This document shows, piece after piece, positions 37,991 to 48,880 of a stretch of 64,000 bases of DNA. A model generated the notes under the pieces. It was not told the DNA's origin and searched no databases. It was given only the letters and a program-made list of their open reading frames with translations. A program made the translations under genes and the position numbers. Every line of letters begins with the position of its first letter. Positions within the stretch are counted from its first letter, which is position 1. Origin of the DNA: Torreya grandis (lineage: Eukaryota > Streptophyta > Pinopsida > Cupressales > Taxaceae); contig JARHVA010000397.1 in NCBI GenBank assembly GCA_037957365.1, positions 1,854,501 through 1,918,500 of the forward strand, given 5' to 3'.

Positions 37991-38860
37991 TACGAGAAAT
38001 GGATCGATCAAAGTGGAGGCTAGGTTACTAGGGTTGATGTAATTAGATGGAGATGGATGAGAAATGATGGCTTTATTTTTCTTTGTAATGAATTTATAAC
38101 TTGGGTAATAGTTATAATTATGAAACTCTACTTCAATATGTTTATAGTATTTATATGGCTGATGATCAACAAGAATAGTAACCTTGATCCCATCATCAGG
38201 AAAATTAAGGCATTGGTTATGAGTAGATGGAACTACCTATACTTCATGGATCTAAATATGACCAAAAAGTATGTTATAAGGAAGATCAATATCCACAATA
38301 TGGAATAATGTGTGATGAGAAATAGACCAACCATGATTAGCAACCAAATTGTACCATATGACTCTCTCTTAGTGTTTTCGTAAGCCTTGATTGTAATAGT
38401 TTCTAGCTAAATGTCTTTGTCCATGTAGCCCAATTATCATACCAATTTAAGAGATATGATGTTTAGCCATGAACCATTATCTATAATAACCCACTTGATC
38501 TTGTGATCTATAATGATTATCTCAATGTATAGTGGGTTATTGTGGTTTGGGCTGAGGGTGGACATGTCTTTGTGATCAAATGTGATCTTCCAAAATGAAG
38601 ACAAGTGTCCAAATAGGTTATATAACTGATCATTTATATCATTAGGCATAATAGACTCTTGAAAAAGTTTGTTTAAGATGGTTCTATGGACATGAGCTAT
38701 TTGCAAGAGTTCTAATATGGAAATTTGTGTAGGGGTTTTATCTAATTGATTCATTAGACTATAAGGCCTTTGAATTGTGGATTGAACTATTTGAGTCTTT
38801 ATTGGGACAATATTTGGATTTGTAACTATTGGCACAATGTTCTCATTGGGTTTTATAGAA
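37991..38860 (-). pseudogene. Aspartic protease of E4 copy 2
   Basis: The open frame 38,437-38,835 ends with IKWVIIDNGSWLNIISLKLV, with catalytic Asp present in IDNGS. The open frame starts in a Pro/Ile-rich tract (MPIVTNPNIVPIKTQIVQST). The ILLGHPLIH-like half lies at about 38,200-38,300 in another frame. Confidence 0.82.
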
Positions 38861-41592
38861 GAAATGGGTGAAGGGCCCTAGATGGTAACTCATGAGCGTC
38901 TAGTTGTGACTACATAACCTAGAGGTGGCAATGAGTTATTATAATTAGAAGAGGAATGTAACGGGCCTTAGATGGTGACCCATGGGTGACTACCTATATT
39001 TCTACAACTTTTAGTCAATGAGGAGCCTTTATATTTATAATAAAGGTGATGTTGTTCATAATTAATAACCCATGTAAATGGAGTCACACCATGATTATGT
39101 GAACCTGACATGGTATTATTAGGGGGAGAGGGTGTTGACCTTATAATGATGGGTTTCATATTGTGAGGAACATGAGATTGGCCACATGGTTTCACATTAA
39201 TAGTGGTAATGTGGGCTACAAAAATGTGTCCCATAGTATTATTATAGTCATAAGGTATGTTATTATAATCCATATTGTTAGTATGGGAATTATGATCTTG
39301 ATTATGCTCATTATGATTTTAACCTTGTTATTGGTTCTAATTATACCTCTATCCTTTATTGTGACCATTTTGATTATTTCTTGGTGGTGGTGGATCATGT
39401 CAAGGAAAAGGGTCTTTATAGATTCCCATACCCTGATTTGTGTCCTAATTAGGGGCCAACTTAATTTCTAGTTTACCACTTTCAATAAAGTCCTTAATAA
39501 TATGTCATAATTGAACACAATGATATGCACCATGACCAAAACCATGATGAAAGTTACACCATTCATTTTCATTGTACTAATCTGGTTTTGGTTGATCTTG
39601 AGGAAATGGCCTTAATACTAGCCATATAATTAAATTAGCTATAATGACCTTTTATAACACTATTTTAACTAATTCTCCTAACTTGCTAAATACTATAAAT
39701 ATTTTATTAAATGTTCTTTGTGAAGGTTGTCTCTGCAAAGTAGGTAGTGGATTTGGGGGAGTTAATTGTACATTTGGAGGAGGCATATCCTATACCATTT
39801 ATACATGTCTTGTTTTAGTCACCCCATTTAAAACCAGGTTCTTATTTTTGATAAATACTTTAGGCCTATCATGTATAACTATTCAAACTAGTGATTTAGT
39901 TTGATTAGATGCTTGACCTTGTGAAGAAAACTTAACAAGGCCCTTAGTAACAAGAGCCTTCTCAATCTACACTCCTTTGTCAATAATTTCTTCAAATGAG
40001 TTAGCACAAGATAAACATAGATTATGCACAAATTCAAGATGTAAATTCTATGCAAAGATATCAGCCAATCATTTGTCTAGCAAGTTATGTTGAAAGCTAC
40101 CTACCAGTGCTCTCCACCTTTACAGATATGTGGCAAAAGCTCCACCATCACGTTGTTTGGCTTTGTATAAGTCAACAATGGTTAGTTCATGTTCTATGTT
40201 ATATGATAAATGGTTAATTAACATTTTTTATAAGTCATTCTAATCCACAACTAATCCCTTGGGTTGTTTAAGTAGATAATCAATATCTTATCTCGATAAA
40301 CTTCATAGAAATAGTCATAGTAAGTACTCACTACTATAAGCAACATCTTGACATAAGACAAAGAATGCATGTATGTGCTCATGTTGATCTCCTTTTCCTT
40401 TATACTTATCAAATTTAGGCACCTCAAAATGAGTTAGAAAGGGGTTTTGGAGAATAAATAAATCAAATGGATATGGGCATATCTCATCTAATTTATACTT
40501 TTTGACTTTATTATTCATCTCTAATATTTCAACAATTTCTTTCATATAATTCCATTCTTACATGTTTAGTGCATTTTTGGATTGAATAAGATGTTTTTGG
40601 GGTGGAATGTGCCCCTAGTTTCATTTCTATTGGGGTGGAATGTGTCCCTAGTTTTATTTCTATTGGGGTGGAATGTACCCCTTGTTTTGTTGATGTTGGG
40701 GTGGAATATACCCCTATTTTTGTGTGGATATATAGGGAGTGTATAACTTTCAATCCATGACTTGGTTTTAATTTTTTCCTTGAGTTGAGAACATAGGTCG
40801 TTGATTCTTAGATTGTAAAACATTCCCTGAATTTGGTTGTTTTGTACTTTATTGATTTTGGAAATTTCTATGTTTATTTACCAATTTTTGCATTGGTTGA
40901 AAAGAACTATCGAAATTGTCTTGAGGGATTTCCTAAATTTAAATTGAATGTTTGGGGTTTTGAGTTTATAAAGTAATAAGAGGTTCTTGATGATTGAAGA
41001 ATGTGTGTTCCATGTCGAATGGAACACTTTGTAATGTCTCTTGTGACTTTAACTATTCATTTATATTACCTTGATCCACTATGTTAATGTCTTCATTTGA
41101 CATTTATTACATACTTTTAAACACATTTCCTTGTTCCTTTGAAGTGTCATTGTGAATTTAATTTAAAACTAGGGATTCAATTAAGTCTATAATAAGTTAA
41201 TCTGCATATCATTGACTTATTATCTTGATCTTAGCTAAAATATCTAGATTTGTGGGTTTTAACTATGATTGTATTTCTTTTCCTTTGTTAGAGGAATAAG
41301 GTATGTCTATTCATGTAAAATCTTGATCTTGACACTGTTGTTCTCCTTCTATAGCTAAGGTATGTAATTATTCTGTAAGAAAGTCAGAAGGTAGTCTAGC
41401 ACTTGATTCTATCAATCTAAGAAGGGCATCATCTTGATCTTCTTGGGGTTGATATTCATTGTAATCATCTTTAGATCATACTATTGTGGGGATGTCATCA
41501 AAAAATATGAGGTTATCTTTACCATCATAAAAAATTTCATCTTCATAACTAAGGCCACAAGAGGTCTCACTATGAGTGAACCTTTGAGTCAT
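38861..41592 (-). pseudogene. Gag of E4 copy 2
   Basis: Start ATG at 41,592 (MTQRFTHSETSCGLSYEDE). The core at 40,000-40,545 shows NPFLTHFEVPKFDKYKGKGD, HEHIHAFFVLCQDVAYSSEY, then after breaks ELTIVDLYKAKQRDGGAFAT and RWRALVGSFQHNL. That is the Retrotrans_gag pattern. The zinc knuckle at 39,501-39,560 reads WCNFHHGFGHGAYHC. The C-terminal Asn/Pro-rich part is at 38,968-39,398. Several stops. Confidence 0.85.
40588..40730. repeat. 33-bp tandem repeat in gag, four units (E4 copy 2)
   Basis: Four units of the same 33-base repeat as in copy 1, coding NKTRGTFHPNR-type units on the minus strand. Confidence 0.9.
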
Positions 41593-43702
41593 GTCTAAAA
41601 GAGTTATTCTGTGTGTTGACTAACTTTGGACCAATTCTTGGAAACTAATAAAGTATGATTTGTCTGTCTTTTAAACAAACAACCAAGGTACCAATGAGAC
41701 TATAATAGAGGGTGGTTTAAAACCAAACATAATTTATAATATTTGGTTCATGAGTTTGCTCAACCTTTGGTAAAGTTGAAATCGTATAGATTAGAAGAGG
41801 GTAAGGTAACTCAAAGAACCAAGGTGAAAGCTAATACACCAAATCCTAGATTTTTGTGATACACTTGTACTATAAAGGCTAGTTTCAACTTCAACAAGTT
41901 GACCCTACAAGTTTAGAGGAAGGCTCTGTAGATTACAAAGAAAACAAAATAGACTAAGCAACTCAAGATGTAAAAACATACATGAATCACTAAGTATAGA
42001 TATAGGACCAAATAGGTAGAACAACATCACCACATGATTCTAGTAGGATAAAATATGTTCTAAGACTCAATCATGAGTGATACACAAGATGACTTGAGTC
42101 CACCAAGATGATAATGTGATTTTAAGTCTTAATAAATGACCTTCAATCGAAATACAAAATTGAACCCAAGTTAGAACAAGCTTAGTGCACAAATGATGAA
42201 CCCACTTTGACACACCAACCCTTAGAACTTATAAAGGTTTAATTTCAAATGTGGATTATAAATGAAGGATTTAAACAAATTGGGTAAAACATCTAGACTC
42301 AATTGGGTAGCATGACTGCACCAAAGTGGATGATATGATACAAATCTTTTGATAACAATTTAAACAAGGTAAAAATTAATTTTCCAATTACACAACATAA
42401 TGCCTCCCTTGCTCAAGAAAATTGAGGACAATGTGTTTTGGTTAAGTTCATTGAGTTAACAAGCATTTTTAGATGCAAATCAAGACCAAGTAAGCTAATT
42501 ACAAAAAAACATCTTAAGTCTAAACTGACAAGGTATGGAAAAGTGGGGTATACTAAACTAGTAAGGTTTTGATCATTCTAGAGGAATCAATTACACAATG
42601 AATTTCATGTCAAATGATGCAAAAGACTAGCACAAAAATTGGGTGACCATAGCATTAGCTAGTTGTAAAAAAGTCTAGTCTTTTTTACAACCACTACATC
42701 CTATTGTTCACTCAATGTAGTGTGATGTCCAAATATAGACACATCGCATGTGCAACTCTAATTAGGATCCAAATGAAGTCAATGTCAAGAGGTGAAACCC
42801 TAGGTTAAAGCTTCCTTAAAGAACTTATAGGAGATGATGAAGTCCCCCTTGCAAGCCAAGTTTGCTTAAAAATAAAGAAAGAATGAAATAAAAAGACTTT
42901 AGGGTCATTTTTAAGATCACCCAAACTTTGATGAGTTTTTGGGGAGTGCTTTAGATGACCTTATTTCTAAGCCTTGGACCAGGATTTTTGTAATATGAAT
43001 GGTGCTTTTGATTTCAAGGGTTCCATAAAAGTGAAAAATGGAAGAGCATACACATGGTATCCCTCTTTTTGCCAAAAAACATCTAACTTAAACAAATATT
43101 GAAGACAAAAAAAACTTTTAGAGAGATGAGTTCATTTTAAGCACCAAATTTGAAAGATTGGGTGGTGTTCATTTAACCCTTTAGTCTTAGTTGTAACTTT
43201 GAAAACTAATTCTAAAAACACTTATTTAAGCACCTTAAATGTTACATTAAGCACCAAAATAATGTTCCTAATTCATTTTTAAGCATGCAAAAGGTGATCT
43301 AAACATGTTTTTAACAAATATCAAGCTTGGTCCTGCAACAAAAATGTTAGCATGTCCTTTAGCCTTGAAGCTATTTTGAGTTTGAAACAATAAACTTCAA
43401 AAAAAGAGCTCTTGGGTTTGTTTTTTAAGAAAACCATAGTGACTGATGTCAATTATATAACCGATGATGGTTACACTTACTAACCGATGATGGTTATCTA
43501 ATCGACATTGGTTATACCAATAGTGATCGATGATAGCTATTTAATGATGATGGTTTTACTAACTGACATTGGTTACTGTGTAAACCCATGATAAATAAAA
43601 ATGGCAAAATAAAGTTATAAAATCAAATTACAAGAGTTTTAATGATCTAAATGAATATTTTAAAGTTGTAGAATGATCTTCTTCATGTGTGGGATGTGTT
43701 TT
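41593..43702 (-). other. 5' leader of E4 copy 2
   Basis: Untranslated leader of about 2.1 kb from the PBS to the gag ATG, matching copy 1 until about 43,490. No coding signal. Confidence 0.65.
43455..43590. repeat. Degenerate ACCGATGATGGTTA repeats in the E4 leader
   Basis: About six copies of an ACCGATGATGGTTA / ATCGACATTGGTTA motif in irregular succession just upstream of the PBS region. The deletion that removed the middle LTR ends inside this array in copy 1. A similar GGTCGATGTTGGTTA style occurs at 57.3-58.0 kb in E5. Confidence 0.65.
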
Positions 43703-43720
43703 GTCCCACCAGGCATGCCA
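43703..43720 (-). promoter_or_regulatory. Primer-binding site of E4
   Basis: On the minus strand, three bases after the LTR end (ACA), lies TGGCATGCCTGGTGGGAC. It begins TGG as a tRNA-primed site must, and shares its first 14 bases with the E5 site at 56,709-56,726. I could not identify the tRNA with certainty. Confidence 0.7.
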
Positions 43721-43723
43721 AGA

Positions 43724-44918
43724 TGTAGAGAGGATTACAAATAAAGTTAGTCAAACATTAGTCCATAAATCATTAAAAATGCGTAAATAACTAACTAACT
43801 AAGCCTATCTATTTCTATGAGAATTACAAAGGATAAAAAGAAACAAATGATTGAAAGTAAACATCATATTACTTTCCCAAATGGATTCACCATACCCATG
43901 TGTCTCAAAAGTATGTTATCCCTTGATCAAACATCCTTGTATTTGTCAAAAAAGGTGGAAAACTCCTACAATATCTCAAGAACACTCCATAAAACCTAGG
44001 CTCGTGATTCCAAATCACTAAACTAGCTTATTAATGAAGCTTATAACTAATTGTAATATTCTATTGCAAAGGATTATAGAGACAATTCTGCATAATAACT
44101 TTGCATAAATCAAGCTTAAAATTCATGTCCATGGCCTCTCTAGTTATATATTTTTGAGATTGGTCAGGATCAACCATGACAGTCCATCTCAATATTGAGA
44201 TGTGTGTCCATGGATAATCCTAATATTTAAAATTAAACTCATGAATATCCTCAAGATAAATAATCATTAAAGAGGCATTGGAGGCATTAAATAGGCATGG
44301 GTGACCCATAATCTTGATATTTTATGCACTTATGGCTTGATGGATGCCACCCCATAGATGATGTCACTAGGTGATGCAGATATTTAAAATCAATTTCCAA
44401 TAATGAGATATTCAAAAAGATATATGAAATTCTTACTTAAGATCTTAAATTATATTAATTAGCTTAAGTAAGTTTAATCAAGTTTAGTGTAATTCTTTGA
44501 AAATTAGTGCACAATTAATTAAAATAGTCAACAGGTCATATCACTGGGTCATAATTTGACTAGAGAGGAATTGGAAGGAGATGTTAGATACATTGGAGTT
44601 TTATTCCCATTTAAGATGTTACTAACACTAAATAACAAAGGTACGTGGCGTGTACCAATGAATTATAATAAAATAGTGATCTAGAGGACTAAATGGTGAA
44701 ATTATCATTTTGACTCAAAATGATCTGATCAAACTTAGCTAGCCCATAAAAAGCATTGTCCTATTTAGGGATAATTTTTACTAAACTAGCACTTTTAAGT
44801 GACAAGTTTGAACCATTTAGGGTGTTTTATGGATTTTGACCTAAAATGTGCATTTGAGTGTAATTTGAGTAAGATTGACAATTTCAACACAAATGGTGTT
44901 CATAATTGGATGTCTACA
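43724..44918 (-). repeat. Right (5') LTR of E4
   Basis: 1,195 bp, plus-strand TGTAGAGAGGATTAC to GGATGTCTACA, with intact TG and CA ends, followed by the ACCAT duplication. It matches the left LTR throughout. Confidence 0.92.
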
Positions 44919-44923
44919 ACCAT
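44919..44923. repeat. Target-site duplication ACCAT, right copy, of E4
   Basis: Exact copy of the left duplication. Joining 18,002 to 44,924 keeps the E3 codon phase (TAT GAC CAT | AAA GAC ATT), independent proof of the insertion boundaries. Confidence 0.9.
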
Positions 44924-46130
44924 AAAGACATTCAAAATAGTGTGATGCAGTGGACATATGAAGGCCAAAACTTATTCTTAATATCCTTCCATTATCCTTT
45001 AGTTGGAGTTATTCCCATAAGTGATAAGTTTGTCAAAGATGCTATTACATTCCATACACTTCTACCACATCTTTGTCCTCTCAAATAATTAATGTGTGAG
45101 TTTAAACAAATAAATTCTTCCCATCCCAACACTAAACATATCATAGTAACACCAAGGAGGGCACTCACCATAAATAATTGGTTGACAGATGATCAAAAAA
45201 TAAAAGTTTTAGATGTACTCAGAGATCATACTCAAGATTTTGCTTGGGATTATAAGGACATGAAAAGAATTCATCCAAGTGTATGTACACACCATATTTA
45301 CATACAAAACATTAATCTAATAAGGAAACTTCAAATAAGAATTATTCTTGCCTTGAAAGATATTGTGAAAACTAATATTGAAAATTTTCTAGAAGTAGGA
45401 TTCATTTATCCTATTTCTGATAGCCAATGGGTCTCTCCCTTGGTCAATGTTCCTAATAAAAATGGTAAATGGAGAGTATGTGTAGATTAAATGGAGTTAA
45501 ATAAGGAAACAATGAGAGATTACTTTCCTTTACCCTTCATTGATCAAGTACTTGATAACTTGGCTGGGAAAATATATTTTTCTTTCTTATAAGGCTTTAG
45601 TGGATACAACCAGATATAAGTGGCACCTGAGGATCAAGAAAAAATAACCTTCAACTATCCATGAGGGACATTTTTCTATAGATTCTTTCCCTTTGGTTTA
45701 TGCAATGCACCTACCACTTTCCAATGAGCAGTCTTATCCATATTTTTATACTTAACCAATGACTATGTAGAAGTTTATATGGATGATTTTAATGTTCATG
45801 GAGAATCCTTTGATGAAATCTTAAGAAATCTTACAAAATTACAACAAATATGTGAGGATCACCATTTATCTCTAAGTCATGAAAAGTGTTTGATTATGGT
45901 AGAAGAAGGTATGGTTTTAAGACTTCATATTTCTACAAAAGGAATCCAAGTAGACCCAAAGAAAATTTAAGTCATCTCAAATTTGCCTATTCCTCAAAAT
46001 CAAACTGATATTAAGAGTTTCTTAGGCCATGCAGGATACTAAAGAAGGTTCATAGAATATTTCAACAATATTTTTTCTCCAATGTTTGCTTTGATCACAA
46101 AGGAAAGTGAATTTGCATAAATTCAACTTG
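44924..46130 (+). pseudogene. E3 pol: linker and reverse transcriptase
   Basis: The linker resumes at KDIQNSVMQWTYEGQNLF and continues to 45,088. The RT open frame at 45,092-45,490 has VLRDHTQDFAWDYKDMKRIH, then ENFLEVGFIYPISDSQWVSP and NKNGKWRVCVD. After a stop the blocks YFPLPFIDQVLDNLAGK, GFSGYNQI and RFFPFGLCNAPTTFQ follow. The catalytic motif VYMDDF is intact (about 45,776-45,790). The thumb has FLGHAGY and a RRFI block. Stops at Q, R and other codons disable it. Style is Athila/Tat. Confidence 0.88.
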
Positions 46131-46640
46131 CCAACAAGAATTTTAAACCATCAAAGAAAAGATCAGTACTACACCAATCTTGAGAGGACCTAACTAGTCA
46201 CAATGCTTCCATATTTATACTGATGCATCTGATCATGATATGGGAGTTATTTTGAAACAAAAATATGAAAATGGATAAATATATGCCATATATTACATAA
46301 GTAAGAACTTACCTTTAACTAAAATAAATTACACAACCACCAAAAATAAATTCTTTGATATAATTTATGTCATAAATAAATTTAAACACTATATTATTGG
46401 TTATAAAATCTTTGTATATATACTGATCATACAGCTATCAAGTATCTAATGAATAATCAATTAATAGTAGGAAGAGTTATCAAGTGGTTTTTATTGTTGC
46501 AAGAATTTGACATAACAATTATTGATAAACTAGGAAAATTCAATGTGGTTGTTGATTTTATTCCTAGATTCAACAATATAGATGAAGAACCTATGGAAGA
46601 TAGATTTTTATATGAATAACTATTTGTTGTTTCAACACAA
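46131..46640 (+). pseudogene. E3 pol: RNase H
   Basis: FHIYTDASDHDMGVILKQK (about 46,208-46,265) has the first catalytic Asp. YYISKNLPLTKINYTTTKNK and a TDHTAIKYLM block (46,424-46,452) follow. The end is LLQEFDITIIDKLGKFNVV with VVDFIPRF, the usual gypsy RNase H end (KGKENVVADALSR). Confidence 0.85.
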
Positions 46641-46799
46641 TCACCTTGATTTTTTGATATATCAAAATTTATAGCTATAAGGAAGTTTCCTTTTCAATTT
46701 ACCAAAAAGGAAAAGAAATGTTTAATTAAAATTAGTTATTATTATAAATACATTAATGTTATACTATTTAAACTTGGACCTAATCATGTTTTCTTTAGA

Positions 46800-47935
46800 T
46801 GTGTAAAGGAGATTAAAATGTATGACATCATTCATGCATTTTATGATGAACTTAGAGGAGGACACTATTCAGTTAAAAGAATAATATATAAAATCCTTGG
46901 AGCTAGATATTTTTGGCCAACTCTTTACAATCAGGTAAATACATATGTTTGGCAATGTGATCTATGTCATAGAATGGGGAAACCTACATTATCTTTTGAG
47001 ATGCCTCTTCATCCACAAGTAGTTATAAATCCTTTTGAGAAGTTGGGTGTGGACTTTATTGTGGCCATAGATCCACCATCATAAGGTAAGGAATAATTTT
47101 TGGTATGCATAGATTATGTAACCAAATGGGTTGATGTACAAGCTCTTTTCTTTATAAGAGAAGAACCAATAGTAGACTTCCTCTATTCTAAGATCATGAA
47201 ACATTTTGGAGCACCAAGGGAGATAGTATCTAATCAAGGGCCATAGTTCATGTCCAATATGATCCAAGAATTCATGGAGATATATGGAGTTAACCATAAA
47301 AACTATTATCCATTCCATCCTCAAGCAAATGGATAGGTAGAAGTTACTAATAGAGAATTAGATAATATCCTTACCAAGATAGTTAGTAGAAACAAAAATA
47401 ATTGGGTAGCCAAACTTCTAGAAGTTATTTGGGAATACAATACCACATGGAAGACCACTATTGGTATTTCATCATATGAATTGGTATACGATAAGAAACC
47501 TCTCCTTTCAATTGAATTTGAAATACAAACTTTGAGGATTGCATTAGAAGTAGTAATTGATTTGGATGAAGCACGACAAGAAATAATGTTACATTTAAAT
47601 GAGTTAGATGAGATGAGGCTAGAAGATTTATAGTAGATAGAGATGAAGCAATATTAGAGGAACCAATGACATGACTTTCATATTAAAGAAAGATAGTTAA
47701 AAAAAGGAGATTGGCCACTCTTATATGATTCAAAATATCATTATTTCAAAGGTAAGCTAAGAGCTATATGATTAGGACCAATTTAGATAGCAAAGATTTT
47801 TTATAATGGTTTAATACAATTATTGCCTATAAATGGAAACCAAAAAACACTTCTTGTTAATGGACATAGGTTGAATCTATATCAAAAGGCTTCCAATAAA
47901 GAGGAATTCATTTAGTTATTACAAAATGAGTTTGG
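46800..47935 (+). pseudogene. E3 pol: integrase
   Basis: The zinc-binding HHCC set is complete in 46,818-47,084: HAFYDELRGGH then YVWQCDLCHRMG. The core has KLGVDFIVAI (first Asp), IVSNQGP-stop-F where the second Asp is Asn and the conserved Gln a stop, and PQANG-stop-VEVTNREL with the Glu kept. The C-terminal part has TLLVNGHRLNLYQK near 47,850-47,885, the GPFxVNGxRLK end seen in Athila/Tat integrases. At least six stops. No additional RNase H is seen in E3. Confidence 0.88.
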
Positions 47936-48880
47936 TACCATAGAAGAACTCAAATATTCCATGGCAATTAATTTTTGAAGACAAAATGGCCAGAATAAAG
48001 GGAGAGGATCCACCTCTTGTCTAAAAATTTAAAAAAAAATAAACAATGAAAATCCTTCAGATGTTGATAGGCATGTTCAAAAAACCAACTTTTTTGTTAT
48101 TCATGTAATGAATAATGATGCTTGACTAGAAAACCAATAAATGGCTGGTTAAGGGCAAAAAACTAAAATACTAAAAGAATTAGAAAGTGAGTTTAGAAAT
48201 TCAAGAATCATGATTGATTCAATTTGTTTCAAAGCAACAAATTTTACATTATTATCTACTGTACTATTTCTCATAAACTAATTCATGCAACTATCTATGT
48301 AGGTAAGGAAGATAGATAAGGATAATATCATGATTTTTAAGGTATAGTATTTAATTTTCTACTAAATGATAGTTTTAGATGTCTAAGTTGCATGAATTTT
48401 CTAAAAACCATTGGCATAAAAATTTCCATAGGATGATATAAGGAAAATATTCCATGATGTCAACAAAAAATCATTTCAAAAAGTTATATTTTGAAGCCTC
48501 AAAACATGTGCTATGGATAATGTCCTTTCAAGTCAAAAACATAATGCATGATGACACATCATTGTAATCATATTTAATTTATAAAAAACAAAAATCAAAG
48601 GGTTTAAAATATTTGGCTGTAGAATAATTTCAAAAAAACATAAAAAGGAAAAAAGTATGCCATCATTATTCAGAATTGACATTGTCATAATTAAGTTGTA
48701 ATGTTTCATGTTTTATCCATAGTTAAAAACCTAAGGAGATATTATTGTCATCTATTCATTTTATAGTAAAGTGTTTTTATATTATGAATAAATTAAAGGA
48801 TTGATTGTGTCTTATAAAAACTATGAACTTAAGATGGGGCTAAAAAATAAATCTAAACTAAAAAGTGTGAGTGATCTATT
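47936..48880 (+). other. E3 spacer after integrase
   Basis: Non-coding AT-rich stretch between integrase and the 3' frame. I see no domain and no repeat. Confidence 0.5.

Larger units (their letters stand above)
18003..44918 (-). mobile_element. E4: Tat-lineage Ty3/gypsy dimer nested in E3
   Basis: LTR (18,003-19,191), internal copy 1 (to about 31.18 kb), LTR stub (about 31.19-31.22 kb), internal copy 2 (to 43,723), LTR (43,724-44,918). Both internal regions are coded on the minus strand in the order gag, protease, RT, RNase H, additional RNase H, integrase, with long 5' leader and 3' non-coding regions. The additional RNase H between RNase H and integrase is the mark of the Tat lineage (Ogre/Tat/Retand). 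One perfect 5-bp duplication brackets the whole, so the dimer behaves as one insertion later enlarged. Confidence 0.88.
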
